This document shows, one piece after another, positions 1 to 8,467 of a DNA stretch of 64,000 bases. The notes beneath the pieces are model-generated. The model did no database searches, was not told where the DNA came from, and saw only the letters and a program-made list of their open reading frames with translations. Within the stretch, counting starts at the first letter, position 1; each line of letters opens with the position of its first letter. The translations under genes were made by a program, and so were the position numbers. This stretch comes from Bacteroidota bacterium (GTDB lineage: Bacteria; Bacteroidota; Bacteroidia; Chitinophagales; Chitinophagaceae). The stretch spans positions 115,779 through 179,778 of the forward strand of contig JAFDXX010000012.1 in the NCBI GenBank assembly GCA_018267705.1, in the 5' to 3' direction.

Positions 1-909
1 ATAGTAATTACCCCAAGGAAACATAGAGTTTGTGCGTCCTCCGCGAGCTGCATATTCCCATTCAGCTTCGCTCGGTAAACGATAATCACTTTCAACGGCC
101 ATTTTGTTTTTTTCTAAATATGAATTTTGAATATGTGTTCTCCAATGGCAAAAAGCAACTGCTTGTTTCCAATTTATACCTACAACCGGATAATTACCGA
201 ATGATGGATGTGCAAAATATCTTTTAGTCATTGGTTCATTATATGAATAAGAAAAATCTCTCATCCAAACCAATGTATCAGGATAAATTTTTTGATTATA
301 TCTTTCAATAAATTTTGTACGGGCAACTCCTTCATTTTCTCTTTTTGCGGCTTCACTTAATTTAAAAGTTTCTACATGGTACACCAATTTATCAGGATCT
401 ATTTCTGCTTTACCATTTAATCTGTTATCGGGTGCTAATATTAGTTTGTTGCCTAATTTTTCTAAGTTGCTTGCATCGTATTTTATTGTTCTCGCTTTTA
501 CCCAATCTATTGCTATTGCAGAGTCTCCGTTTGATCCTCCGGCCGAAGATTTGTAATAGCCTAATTCTTTGGCTGCAATTGAATCTCTAACCCAATTGGT
601 AAACTGGCGATAATCGTTATTTGTAATTTCTGTTGCATCCATCCAAAAACCGGGAATAGATACTTGCCTATTACGAGCTGTATAGTTGTAATTAATATCT
701 TCATCACTAGGCCCCATATGAAAAGTGCCCGGCGGTATATATACCATGCCACGTGGCCTATTCATGCTTTTTTTGCCACCGGGTGCAACGCCATGTAATT
801 GGCCATCACCCAAAGCATCTTTTCCGCTTCCGCCTTTTTTCTTAAAAAAACAAGAAGGAAATGTTATTGATATAACAGCTACTGCAGTAAAAACAAAAAA
901 ATTCTTCAT
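1..909 (-). CDS. gldK: Gliding motility / type IX secretion lipoprotein GldK (PorK), 3' part cut by window edge
   Basis: Reading the minus strand from the ATG at 909 gives an open frame of 303 codons to the window edge, so the C-terminus and stop lie outside. The N-terminus is a lipoprotein signal ending FPSC (Cys20). Next come a GQLHGV stretch and [18 protein letters not shown], the opening of the formylglycine-generating-enzyme-like fold seen in GldK and GldJ, then [16 protein letters not shown] and, near the edge, [14 protein letters not shown] and FPWGNYY. The GQLxGV plus GPSDED combination fits GldK better than GldJ. In known systems GldK forms the periplasmic ring of the type IX translocon with GldN. 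A gldL-gldM-gldN continuation past the left edge is expected but not visible. Confidence 0.85.
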   Translation of the reverse strand, partial: MKNFFVFTAVAVISITFPSCFFKKKGGSGKDALGDGQLHGVAPGGKKSMNRPRGMVYIPPGTFHMGPSDEDINYNYTARNRQVSIPGFWMDATEITNNDYRQFTNWVRDSIAAKELGYYKSSAGGSNGDSAIAIDWVKARTIKYDASNLEKLGNKLILAPDNRLNGKAEIDPDKLVYHVETFKLSEAAKRENEGVARTKFIERYNQKIYPDTLVWMRDFSYSYNEPMTKRYFAHPSFGNYPVVGINWKQAVAFCHWRTHIQNSYLEKNKMAVESDYRLPSEAEWEYAARGGRTNSMFPWGNYY

Positions 910-933
910 TCTATTTTAGTTAACTAATATTGA

Positions 934-966
934 CAAATATAGGAGTAAAATTAGCACAACAGCCAA
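934..966 (-). promoter_or_regulatory. Candidate promoter of gldK
   Basis: Minus strand: TATATTTG (934-941) matches the Bacteroidota -7 box TAnnTTTG exactly. A TTG lies 22 nt upstream (964-966), slightly longer than the usual 19-21. The start codon at 909 would follow a leader of about 18 nt. The motif match is seen; the function is inferred. Confidence 0.42.
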
Positions 967-1067
967 CTTCTGTCCTGTTTCTCAATTAAATTTATAGAGG
1001 GTAAATATATGCGATATTGATGATTTTAAAACGATTCCTTATAGCGTTTATTATAAATGAAAGAGTA

Positions 1068-3152
1068 TTATTTAGCTAAAATAAGAGATTTGTTGTTACA
1101 TAAATGTAAAAATGCTGAAAAATTTTCTTCCGGAATATTACATGAATAGTTTTGACACAGAAAAAACTGGGTTTTAGTTTCCTCAATTCTATTATGCAAT
1201 AGAGGAAATATTTCATCTGCCTTTTGAGAGGATGATTGAATAATTTTATTGGGAATATATAGTTGTAATACTTGCAAAAGATTTTGTTCTACATTTTTAC
1301 CTGATATTACTATTTCATTTAAACCCATTAATTCATTTTGGTACACTAAAGCCCAAATACCAAATGAGGTTGGGTAACGTATAATAGCATTGTGAAGCAA
1401 TTGGAACATTGTTATTGATTGTTCTTTCCAACCACTAATATTAAAAATGATTGCTAAATATTGAAGGTTGAATGCCATAACAGCGTTTCCACTGGGCGTG
1501 GCACCATCATACACTTCTTTTTTTTGAACAATTATATCGCTTTGTGTTTTTTGTGTGAAGAAGAAAAGTGGGCTTTGCGTATCAGAAAAATTTTCTAATA
1601 CAAATTCGGTAGCTTGTTTTGCCTTTTGTAAGTATTGATTATTGGATGAAATTTCTTGTAAGTGAATATATGCTTGTATTAGAAAAGCATAATCATCTAA
1701 AAAAGCAGAAATTTTTGCAATACCATTTTTGTATGTGTGTTGCCAATTATTGTTTACATCAAATAATTTTTCTTCCAGAAAATTCATATTAGCAATTGCT
1801 AATGCTTTATATTTTTTATTACCTAAAGCTGCATACGCTTTGCATAAAGCCGTACACATTAAAGCATTCCATCCTAATAAAATTTTATCATCCGTTAAAG
1901 GTCTTATTTTTTTATTGCGGTAGTTTAATAATATATGTTTGTTTGTTTTAAATTTATTTTTTAATGCTTCAACATCATTTATATTATTTTCATTGGCAAA
2001 TAACTCAATATCTTGTTTAATAAATAAAATGTTTGTGTGTTCTTTTAAAGATGTTTCTTCATGCCAATTCCCATTTTCTGTTATTTGATAATATGCACAA
2101 AATAAAGAGGCATCTTCTTGTAGGATTAATTCGATTTCTTTTTTGCTCCATGTGTAAAACTTTCCTTCTACTCCTTCACTATCGGCATCAATAGCCGAAT
2201 AAAATCCGTTTTCAACATCCAACATTTCACGTTCAACAAAATCAATAGTTTGCTCAATTACTTCGGCATATTTTTTATTTTTAGTTATTTGATATGCTTC
2301 ACATAAAACATTAATTAATAAAGCATTATCATATAACATTTTTTCAAAATGTGGCACAACCCATTGTGCATCGGTACTGTAGCGTGAAAAACCGCCGCCA
2401 ATATGATCATAAATCCCGCCCATTATCATTTTATCTATGCTTAATAATGCTTGCTGTAAAGCGGCTTCGTTCTTAAAAAAATAATACTGTCTTAATAAAT
2501 ATTGAATAGAAAATGTTTGTGGAAATTTTGGTGCTTTTCCAAATCCGCCTAAAACGGTATCTGCTTGTTTTAAAATATTTGAAGTAATTATTTCAAGATC
2601 ATCTTTATTAAAAATTATTGTATTATGATTTGCATTTGTATGAAATATATTAGCATTGAAAAGATGTTGTGTAAGGTTATCGGCTTGAGCAATTATTTCA
2701 TGTTTTTTTTCTTTGAATGATTGGTGAATAGAGGTTATTAATTCTTTCCAGCTAATTCTGTTGTATGCATTATGTGGCGGGAAATAAGTGCCACCATAAA
2801 ATGGTTTTGCATTGGGTGTTAAAAAAACATTTAAAGGCCATCCACCACTGCCACTAATGGCTTGTACTGCATCCATATAAATATGATCAAGATCGGGGCG
2901 TTCTTCTCTATCTACTTTAATATTAATAAAAAATTCATTCATTAATGTTGCAATAGTTTCATCTTCAAAACTTTCTTTTTCCATAACATGGCACCAATGG
3001 CAAGCAGCATAGCCAATACTTACCAAAATTGGTTTATCTTCTTTTTCTGCTTTTTCTAACGCTTCTTTACACCAAGGATACCAATTCACAGGATTATGTG
3101 CATGTTGCAGTAAATAGGGACTTGTTTCATTAATTAAATGATTCGTATGCAT
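1068..3152 (-). CDS. Thioredoxin-domain protein of the YyaL/DUF255 (SSP411, spermatogenesis-associated 20-like) family
   Basis: This 694-aa protein has the usual family length. The N-terminal thioredoxin-like domain holds NPVNWYPW and the CHWC motif (Cys51/Cys54) in [14 protein letters not shown], followed by [10 protein letters not shown] and [11 protein letters not shown]. The rest is the (alpha/alpha)6 barrel related to N-acylglucosamine epimerases and six-hairpin glycosidases, with [24 protein letters not shown] and AIDADSEG. No signal peptide is visible, so it should be cytosolic. The family is widespread but its substrate is not settled. It lies downstream of hemD on the same strand, with a hairpin terminator between them (3171-3202). 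Confidence 0.92.
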   Translation of the reverse strand: MHTNHLINETSPYLLQHAHNPVNWYPWCKEALEKAEKEDKPILVSIGYAACHWCHVMEKESFEDETIATLMNEFFINIKVDREERPDLDHIYMDAVQAISGSGGWPLNVFLTPNAKPFYGGTYFPPHNAYNRISWKELITSIHQSFKEKKHEIIAQADNLTQHLFNANIFHTNANHNTIIFNKDDLEIITSNILKQADTVLGGFGKAPKFPQTFSIQYLLRQYYFFKNEAALQQALLSIDKMIMGGIYDHIGGGFSRYSTDAQWVVPHFEKMLYDNALLINVLCEAYQITKNKKYAEVIEQTIDFVEREMLDVENGFYSAIDADSEGVEGKFYTWSKKEIELILQEDASLFCAYYQITENGNWHEETSLKEHTNILFIKQDIELFANENNINDVEALKNKFKTNKHILLNYRNKKIRPLTDDKILLGWNALMCTALCKAYAALGNKKYKALAIANMNFLEEKLFDVNNNWQHTYKNGIAKISAFLDDYAFLIQAYIHLQEISSNNQYLQKAKQATEFVLENFSDTQSPLFFFTQKTQSDIIVQKKEVYDGATPSGNAVMAFNLQYLAIIFNISGWKEQSITMFQLLHNAIIRYPTSFGIWALVYQNELMGLNEIVISGKNVEQNLLQVLQLYIPNKIIQSSSQKADEIFPLLHNRIEETKTQFFLCQNYSCNIPEENFSAFLHLCNNKSLILAK

Positions 3153-3170
3153 ACGGCAAGTTAGTTAAAA

Positions 3171-3202
3171 TATAAAGCCCCTCTTTTTAGAAGGGCTTTA
3201 TA
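3171..3202 (-). terminator. Rho-independent terminator after hemD
   Basis: A perfect 10-bp stem (tataaagccc at 3171-3180, gggctttata at 3193-3202) has a 12-nt loop. On the minus strand it is followed by TTTTAACTAA. It lies between the hemD stop (3222) and the start of the next gene (3152). Confidence 0.6.
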
Positions 3203-3221
3203 GGAATTATATACAATATAT

Positions 3222-4019
3222 TTATTTTGCTTTATTAGCTTCTGCAAAAAATTTATCTAATGCCGAAACCATACTTGGTGCTTGCGGTGCAGGTGCTTTT
3301 ATGCTTAATGTTAAACCGGCATCTTCGGCAGCTTTAATTGTATTACTGCCAAAAGCACTTAATAAAGTTTTATTTTGTTTGTATTTGGGATAATTATCGA
3401 ATAAACTTTTTACTCCACTTGGTGTAAATAAACAAATAATATCAAATTTATTTGCGTCCATTATTGGTTTAATATCATTACTTATACTGCGGTACATGAA
3501 CGCCAATTGAAACTCGCAATGATTATTTTTTAGCCAGTTTACAATTTCATTATCTTGTTGGTTTTCACTACATACATAAAGAAATTTTTCGTTTTCTTTA
3601 TGTTTATTAATTACATCGAACATGCTTTTGTTAGAGCTATCTGCTCCGTAAAAAACTTTTCGTTTACGATATAAAATAAACTTTTGAAGATATAATGCTA
3701 CTTGTTCTGTAATACAGAAGTATTTAGTGTCTTGACCTACTGCCAATTTCATTTCTTCGCACATTCTAAAAAAATGATCAATGGCATTTCTACTTGTAAA
3801 AATTACTGCACTAAATGATACAATATCAATTTTTTGACGGCGAAATTCTTTGGCTGCAATACCTTCTAATTTAATAAAAGGTAAAAAAATCAATTCAAGA
3901 TTATACTTGCGTTGTAAATCAAAATACGGAGATTTTTCGTTCTCAGGTTTGGGCTGAGAAATAAGAATTTTCTTTTCCGCTTTAGTTATGCCAAACTGCT
4001 TGCTCTCTTTTTTTACCAT
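3222..4019 (-). CDS. hemD: Uroporphyrinogen-III synthase family protein
   Basis: This 265-aa protein has the HemD two-domain pattern: an N-terminal part with KKILISQPKPEN and AVIFTSRNAIDHFF, a linker, and a second domain with IICLFTPSGVKSLF and LSAFGSNTIKAAEDAGL. HemD cyclises hydroxymethylbilane to uroporphyrinogen III in heme synthesis, in the cytosol. Sequence conservation in this family is low, so the call rests on these motifs and length. The stop of the upstream DUF4271 gene is 27 nt away on the same strand, so the two are probably co-transcribed. The pairing of a hemD homologue with DUF4271 is common in Bacteroidota, to my knowledge. No other heme genes are in the window. Confidence 0.85.
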   Translation of the reverse strand: MVKKESKQFGITKAEKKILISQPKPENEKSPYFDLQRKYNLELIFLPFIKLEGIAAKEFRRQKIDIVSFSAVIFTSRNAIDHFFRMCEEMKLAVGQDTKYFCITEQVALYLQKFILYRKRKVFYGADSSNKSMFDVINKHKENEKFLYVCSENQQDNEIVNWLKNNHCEFQLAFMYRSISNDIKPIMDANKFDIICLFTPSGVKSLFDNYPKYKQNKTLLSAFGSNTIKAAEDAGLTLSIKAPAPQAPSMVSALDKFFAEANKAK

Positions 4020-4046
4020 GCTGTTGTGTAAATAAATCGTTAGCTT

Positions 4047-5093
4047 TTAATGAGCACCTATGTAATTGAAAAGTAATTTATATATCAACAACAAAGGCAT
4101 TATTTCAACGGCACAAAGGTAAAGAAAAAAATGAATAGCACTAATATTCAAATCTTTACGCATTGTACCAACGCTTGTAATGTAGCGGTACAGCAATAAT
4201 ATTCCTACAAGAATTAGTGAACCTGTTATAATAATTTTTATGTAAGGCTCCGTTGATGAAAAAGCTAATATTAAAACAACCGGCAACAAAACTATCCCAA
4301 TAATTTTATTTACTAAAAAAACCAAAAACACATAAGTACCTGCAGTTTCTTTAGCATTAAAAAGCCAACCGGAGAAAAGAAGAAACAAATATTTTATTAC
4401 ATAAATAATAATCAATAAAATAAAGCAATCAAGTAAAAGCCACCAAAAACTTATACTTACTAATTGCATTTGCGTGGCAAGTAATGTTATATATAATGCC
4501 CCTACTGCAAAGAAAAAAGCATTCATACTTAATGAAGCCACTTTATATTGCAGCAATTGCTCTCTTGTATGTTTTTGCCTAAATGATGTTTGAAAGAAAA
4601 TACTAAAAATATTATTAAAGTATTTTGGAAAAATGATTTTTATTAACGCAATAACAGAAACTATTGCAAGCAACAAATAAAATAATTCATCTAACTGTTG
4701 TGGCTGCCTAATACTAATAATTTGATAAATGGGTGGTTTATTAAAAGGTAGAAAAGGATGCGTAAATAAAGAAGCATAAGTAGAAGTATCTGTTGTGTTT
4801 TCTTTTATTGTAGTTGCTTTTTGTAAAGAATCTTTTCTAAGAGAATCTGCAACTAATTTAGATAAAGAATCTTTTATAACGGCAGAATCAACTTTACTTT
4901 TTAAACTGTCTGTTTTGGGGCTAACAGTATCTTTTACCTTTACTATTGGTTTTGTTATTGAATCTGCATTTGTTTTTGCAACCGTTTGTTTAGGTTTAGA
5001 AAATTCACTACCGCTATCTGTTTGGGCAAACAAAACCGTTACTGCCAAATGCAGCATCATAACCATTAAAAATATGTGTTTACACAACTTCAC
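4047..5093 (-). CDS. DUF4271 integral membrane protein
   Basis: This 348-aa protein has an N-terminal signal-like segment ending LFAQ. A hydrophilic stretch rich in Lys-Asp-Ser (about residues 25-105) follows, with repeats such as KDSL. The C-terminal half has about six or seven membrane segments, starting near LLLAIVSVIALIKIIF, which fits the Bacteroidota family DUF4271 of unknown function. The start codon at 5093 is GTG. It gives a proper basic n-region (MKLCKH), but a -7 box ends only five bases upstream, so the message would be nearly leaderless. An ATG at 5066 is the alternative. It precedes hemD on the same strand. Confidence 0.82.
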   Translation of the reverse strand: MKLCKHIFLMVMMLHLAVTVLFAQTDSGSEFSKPKQTVAKTNADSITKPIVKVKDTVSPKTDSLKSKVDSAVIKDSLSKLVADSLRKDSLQKATTIKENTTDTSTYASLFTHPFLPFNKPPIYQIISIRQPQQLDELFYLLLAIVSVIALIKIIFPKYFNNIFSIFFQTSFRQKHTREQLLQYKVASLSMNAFFFAVGALYITLLATQMQLVSISFWWLLLDCFILLIIIYVIKYLFLLFSGWLFNAKETAGTYVFLVFLVNKIIGIVLLPVVLILAFSSTEPYIKIIITGSLILVGILLLYRYITSVGTMRKDLNISAIHFFLYLCAVEIMPLLLIYKLLFNYIGAH

Positions 5094-5098
5094 TTAAA

Positions 5099-5106
5099 CA
5101 AAAATA
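5099..5106 (-). promoter_or_regulatory. Candidate -7 promoter box of the DUF4271-hemD unit
   Basis: Minus-strand TATTTTTG matches TAnnTTTG exactly. No TTG is found at the expected distance upstream. Transcription would start about at the GTG start codon (5093), implying either a leaderless message or use of the ATG at 5066. Confidence 0.4.
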
Positions 5107-5216
5107 AATGCTGGTGCAATTGGTTTTTAAAATAGAGGCATTTTTATATTTATTATACAAATGAATTGCAAAGAATTTTATTTGCAACAAAAAATTGAAA
5201 AACATATAAGTTTAAC

Positions 5217-5247
5217 TTGGCTGAAAAAACTGAAACTCCTATTTTCG
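5217..5247 (+). promoter_or_regulatory. Candidate promoter of rpsP
   Basis: TTG (5217-5219), 20 nt, then TATTTTCG (5240-5247), one mismatch from TAnnTTTG. A start near 5254 leaves a leader of about 49 nt before the rpsP ATG. Confidence 0.42.
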
Positions 5248-5302
5248 CAGTCCAAATTTTTTTGAAACCCTATTTATTAACGCCTATAAATGTCTATTTA
5301 AC

Positions 5303-5746
5303 ATGGCAGTAAAAATGAGATTACAACGTCACGGCAGCAAAAAAAGACCATTTTACTTTATTGTAGTGGCAGATGCACGTGCACCAAGAGATGGTAAGTT
5401 TATCCAAAAAATCGGTACTTACAATCCTTTAACCGTTCCCGCAACAATTCAATTAGATCGTCAGAAAGCTTTAGATTGGCTTCATAAAGGAGCACAACCT
5501 ACTGATACTGTACGCCGCATTCTTTCTTTTAAAGGAGTGCTTTTCTTAAAACATTTATTGCGTGGAGTGAAATTAGGTTTGTTTGACGATGCAACGGCAA
5601 TGACTAAATTTCAAGAATGGCATACAGAGCATGAGAAAAACATTCAACGCCGCAGTAGTGAACACCGCCAAACTCAGAGAGCACGCCGCACACAACCTGT
5701 TGTAAAACAAGTTGATAGTGCTGCAGGTGAACAAACTGAAGCGTAG
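5303..5746 (+). CDS. rpsP: 30S ribosomal protein S16
   Basis: This 147-aa protein begins with the S16 signature ([40 protein letters not shown]) and continues with [20 protein letters not shown]16 binds 16S rRNA early in small-subunit assembly. The protein is much longer than the roughly 80-residue enterobacterial form because of a basic, then acidic C-terminal extension (about residues 90-147), as is usual in Bacteroidota. It is followed by a strong terminator (5771-5800), so rimM may need its own promoter. Confidence 0.98.
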   Translation: MAVKMRLQRHGSKKRPFYFIVVADARAPRDGKFIQKIGTYNPLTVPATIQLDRQKALDWLHKGAQPTDTVRRILSFKGVLFLKHLLRGVKLGLFDDATAMTKFQEWHTEHEKNIQRRSSEHRQTQRARRTQPVVKQVDSAAGEQTEA

Positions 5747-5770
5747 TTGCAAGCCAACCACAAAAAATTA

Positions 5771-5800
5771 AAAGTCCTTTATTTGTGAAGGACTTTTTTT
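5771..5800 (+). terminator. Rho-independent terminator between rpsP and rimM
   Basis: A perfect 9-bp stem (aaagtcctt 5771-5779, aaggacttt 5788-5796) has an 8-nt loop and runs into seven consecutive T residues. Confidence 0.82.
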
Positions 5801-5821
5801 ATTTTCTGAAAGTTATAAATT

Positions 5822-6340
5822 ATGTCAGAACACATTCACATAGGAAAAATAGCAGCCACATTTGGTGTAAAAGGAGAACTTATTTTATTACATGTATTAG
5901 GCAAAAAAACAACTTTTAAAAAAGGAGATGTTTTGTTTATTGAATTTACCAAAAATACCCCCTTACCTTTTTTTGTTGAAGCAAGTAAAGCAAGAACTAC
6001 AGAAGAAAGTTTGGTATTATTTGAAAACATAACTACCAAAGAAGAAGCACATAAATTTATTGGAAAAAAAGTATGGATACCCGAAACCAATTTTAAAAAA
6101 TTAGCCGCCAAGCAATCTGCTATTTCTTTATTGGGAATGATGATTGTAGATAACGGCAAACCCTTATCGGTTATTGAAGAAATTATAGAACAACCACACC
6201 AATTATTGGTTAAAATAACATTACAAAGCAAAGAAGTATTAATTCCATTGCATGAAGAAACTATTATAAAAACCGATAAAAAAAATAATCAATTACACGT
6301 AATACTTCCCGATGGTTTGTTAGATGTGTATTTAAGTTAA
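5822..6340 (+). CDS. rimM: 16S rRNA processing protein RimM
   Basis: This 172-aa protein has the standard RimM length. The N-terminal domain opens with HIGKIAATFGVKGELILLHVLG. The C-terminal PRC-barrel includes LLGMMIVDNG, LLVKITLQSKEVLIPLHEETI and the ending ILPDGLLDVY. RimM helps mature the 30S subunit and binds S19 and S13. It follows rpsP on the same strand, as in the classic rpsP-rimM-trmD-rplS operon, but here trmD lies about 16 kb away and rplS is absent. It converges with queD, leaving 20 nt between the stops. Confidence 0.96.
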   Translation: MSEHIHIGKIAATFGVKGELILLHVLGKKTTFKKGDVLFIEFTKNTPLPFFVEASKARTTEESLVLFENITTKEEAHKFIGKKVWIPETNFKKLAAKQSAISLLGMMIVDNGKPLSVIEEIIEQPHQLLVKITLQSKEVLIPLHEETIIKTDKKNNQLHVILPDGLLDVYLS

Positions 6341-6360
6341 ACAGAAAATATTTGTTTAAT

Positions 6361-6771
6361 TTATTCTCCAAAATATTCAACATAAATTCTTGCCGTTTCG
6401 TATAATTTAATACAATGCAATGTTACATTTTTTGGTAAATGCGGTTCAATTTCTTGCCAAATAGCCATTGCTAAATTTTCAGTACTACACATTTTTCCTT
6501 TCATAAAATCAACATCTAAATTCAAATTTTTATGATCTAATTTATCTACCGCATATTCTTTAATAATTTTACTAAAAACTTTTACATCCATTATAAAACC
6601 CGTATTCACATCGGGTTCGCCTTTAATAGTTACATATAAATCGTAATTATGACCATGCCAATTTTCATTCGCACAAGCACCAAACATCATTTCATTTTTT
6701 TCTATACTCCATGCAGCATTATATAGTTTGTGTGCTGCATTAAAATGTTCTTTCCTTGTTAAATAAACCAT
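6361..6771 (-). CDS. queD: 6-carboxy-tetrahydropterin synthase (QueD / PTPS family)
   Basis: This 136-aa protein has the QueD/PTPS signature: zinc-binding histidines in HFNAAHKL near the N-terminus and the CANENWHGHNY motif, in which the Cys and the HGH pair are the catalytic and metal residues. KLDHKNLN and the C-terminal KLYETARIYVEY complete the family pattern. QueD makes 6-carboxytetrahydropterin, the second step of queuosine (7-deazaguanine) synthesis. A role in tetrahydrobiopterin-like synthesis cannot be excluded from sequence. No queC, queE or queF is nearby. It is divergent from mqnB. Confidence 0.93.
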   Translation of the reverse strand: MVYLTRKEHFNAAHKLYNAAWSIEKNEMMFGACANENWHGHNYDLYVTIKGEPDVNTGFIMDVKVFSKIIKEYAVDKLDHKNLNLDVDFMKGKMCSTENLAMAIWQEIEPHLPKNVTLHCIKLYETARIYVEYFGE

Positions 6772-6789
6772 TGTTCAAAAAAATTTATA

Positions 6790-6797
6790 CAAAAGTA
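6790..6797 (-). promoter_or_regulatory. Candidate -7 promoter box of queD
   Basis: Minus-strand TACTTTTG matches TAnnTTTG exactly, 18 nt before the queD ATG. No TTG lies at the expected -33 distance. Confidence 0.35.
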
Positions 6798-6852
6798 AAA
6801 GCAAAAAAATTGTTGTTATATTTTATTCGAAAACCCGACCTTCATACCGCAA

Positions 6853-7521
6853 ATGAAAATAATTATTACAGCCGCAACCACAGGTGAATGGATGCCTACT
6901 TTTTTAGACATTAATGTTTTATACACACAAGAAAGTAGCCGTATGAAAGTAATCTTTCATCAATGCGGTGTAGGCATGTTGGCTACTGCTGTTTCATTAA
7001 TGCGTTTAATTACAGATGAAAAACCCGATTTAATTATACAAGCCGGCATTGCAGGTACATTAAACAACAAAATACCTTTAGCAACAACTCTTGTTGTTAA
7101 AGAAGAAACCATTGCAGATTTAGGTGTTGAAGAAGAGGGTAAATGGAAAGATATTTTTGATTTGAAATTAGAAAAAACAAATTATCATCCTTTTGAAAAA
7201 AAGAAATTACCCAACCAATGGTTAAAGAAATATAATTTATTAAACCTACCTGAAGTAAATGCAATAACTGTTAATGAAATAAGCACCAACAAGAAAAGAA
7301 TAGAACAATTTAAAAAAAAATATAACCCTGCAATTGAAAGCATGGAAGGTGCAGCATTGCATTTTGTTTGCAGAGAAATGAATGTACCGTTTATTCAAAT
7401 AAGAAGTATTAGCAATTATGTTGGAGAGCGAGATAAAACCAAATGGAAATTAAAAGCAAGCATAGAAAATTTAAACAAAACATTATTGCTAATGATTGAT
7501 AAATTATATAAACTGAAATAA
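6853..7521 (+). CDS. mqnB: Futalosine hydrolase
   Basis: This 222-aa protein is of the nucleoside phosphorylase/MTAN fold. The phosphate/ribose-site region is QAGIAGTLN, and IESMEGAALHFVCRE is the conserved purine-nucleosidase active-site segment. The next gene is mqnD, which makes futalosine hydrolase the right member of the fold rather than MTA/SAH nucleosidase. The enzyme removes adenine (or hypoxanthine) from (aminodeoxy)futalosine in the chorismate-to-menaquinone route. It is cytosolic and likely co-transcribed with mqnD 55 nt downstream. Confidence 0.92.
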   Translation: MKIIITAATTGEWMPTFLDINVLYTQESSRMKVIFHQCGVGMLATAVSLMRLITDEKPDLIIQAGIAGTLNNKIPLATTLVVKEETIADLGVEEEGKWKDIFDLKLEKTNYHPFEKKKLPNQWLKKYNLLNLPEVNAITVNEISTNKKRIEQFKKKYNPAIESMEGAALHFVCREMNVPFIQIRSISNYVGERDKTKWKLKASIENLNKTLLLMIDKLYKLK

Positions 7522-7576
7522 AAAATGAAGCAATAAATAATCAATAGAAATAACAACCAACACTAAGTATTTATAC

Positions 7577-8422
7577 ATGAAATATACACTCGGTTTTTCC
7601 CCTTGCCCTAACGATACTTTTATTTTTGATGCATTAGCAAATAAAAAAATTGATACACAAGGAATTGATTTTGATATTGTATTAGAAGACGTTCAAACCC
7701 TTAACCAATGGGCATTACAAGAAAAATTAGATTTTTCAAAAATAAGCTATGGTGTATTGCCGCTTATTACCCACAATTATGTTTTACTAAATAGTGGCGG
7801 TGCTTTAGGCAAAGGTGTTGGGCCTCTGTTAATTACAAAATCAATAAATAATGCACAGTGGATAATAGACAATAAAACAGTTGCTATTCCCGGAGAAAAC
7901 ACTACAGCACATCTGCTTTTTTCTTTAGCCTACCCTACGGCAAAAAATAAAAAATTCTTACTCTTCAACCAAATAGAAAATGCTGTATTAAATGGAGAAG
8001 TTGATTGTGGTGTAATTATTCACGAAAACAGATTTACTTATCAAAACAAAGGGTTACATAAAATAATTGACTTAGGTGAATACTGGGAACAAACAACTCA
8101 GCTTCCTATCCCGTTAGGAGGCATTGTTGCACATAAAAAAATAAACAACACAATAAGCAAACAGGTTGATGCATTAATTAAACAAAGCGTTGAATATGCA
8201 TTTGCCAATCATTACCAACAATTAACCAACTATGTAAAACAACATTCACAAGAAATGAGTGAAGTCGTAATGCAACAGCATATTAATTTGTACGTAAACA
8301 AATACTCTATTAATTTAGATAAAGAAGGGGAAAAAGCAGTTTTAAAATTGATAGACGTTTTTAATAAAACAAATTCAATTACCAACACAGCACACAATTG
8401 TTTTTTACACAATCAAAATTAA
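7577..8422 (+). CDS. mqnD: 1,4-dihydroxy-6-naphthoate synthase
   Basis: This 281-aa protein opens with the MqnD signature LGFSPCPNDTFIFDAL. It also has KISYGVLPL, GPLLITK, the VAIPGENTTAHLLF stretch and VDCGVIIHENRFTY, and the substrate-binding-protein-like fold expected of MqnA/MqnD. It converts cyclic dehypoxanthine futalosine to 1,4-dihydroxy-6-naphthoate in menaquinone synthesis. It sits directly behind mqnB; mqnA, mqnC and mqnE are not in the window. Confidence 0.96.
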   Translation: MKYTLGFSPCPNDTFIFDALANKKIDTQGIDFDIVLEDVQTLNQWALQEKLDFSKISYGVLPLITHNYVLLNSGGALGKGVGPLLITKSINNAQWIIDNKTVAIPGENTTAHLLFSLAYPTAKNKKFLLFNQIENAVLNGEVDCGVIIHENRFTYQNKGLHKIIDLGEYWEQTTQLPIPLGGIVAHKKINNTISKQVDALIKQSVEYAFANHYQQLTNYVKQHSQEMSEVVMQQHINLYVNKYSINLDKEGEKAVLKLIDVFNKTNSITNTAHNCFLHNQN

Positions 8423-8467
8423 ACCAGTGCTTTATTTTATAACTTTATTTTTTTAAAACATATTGGC

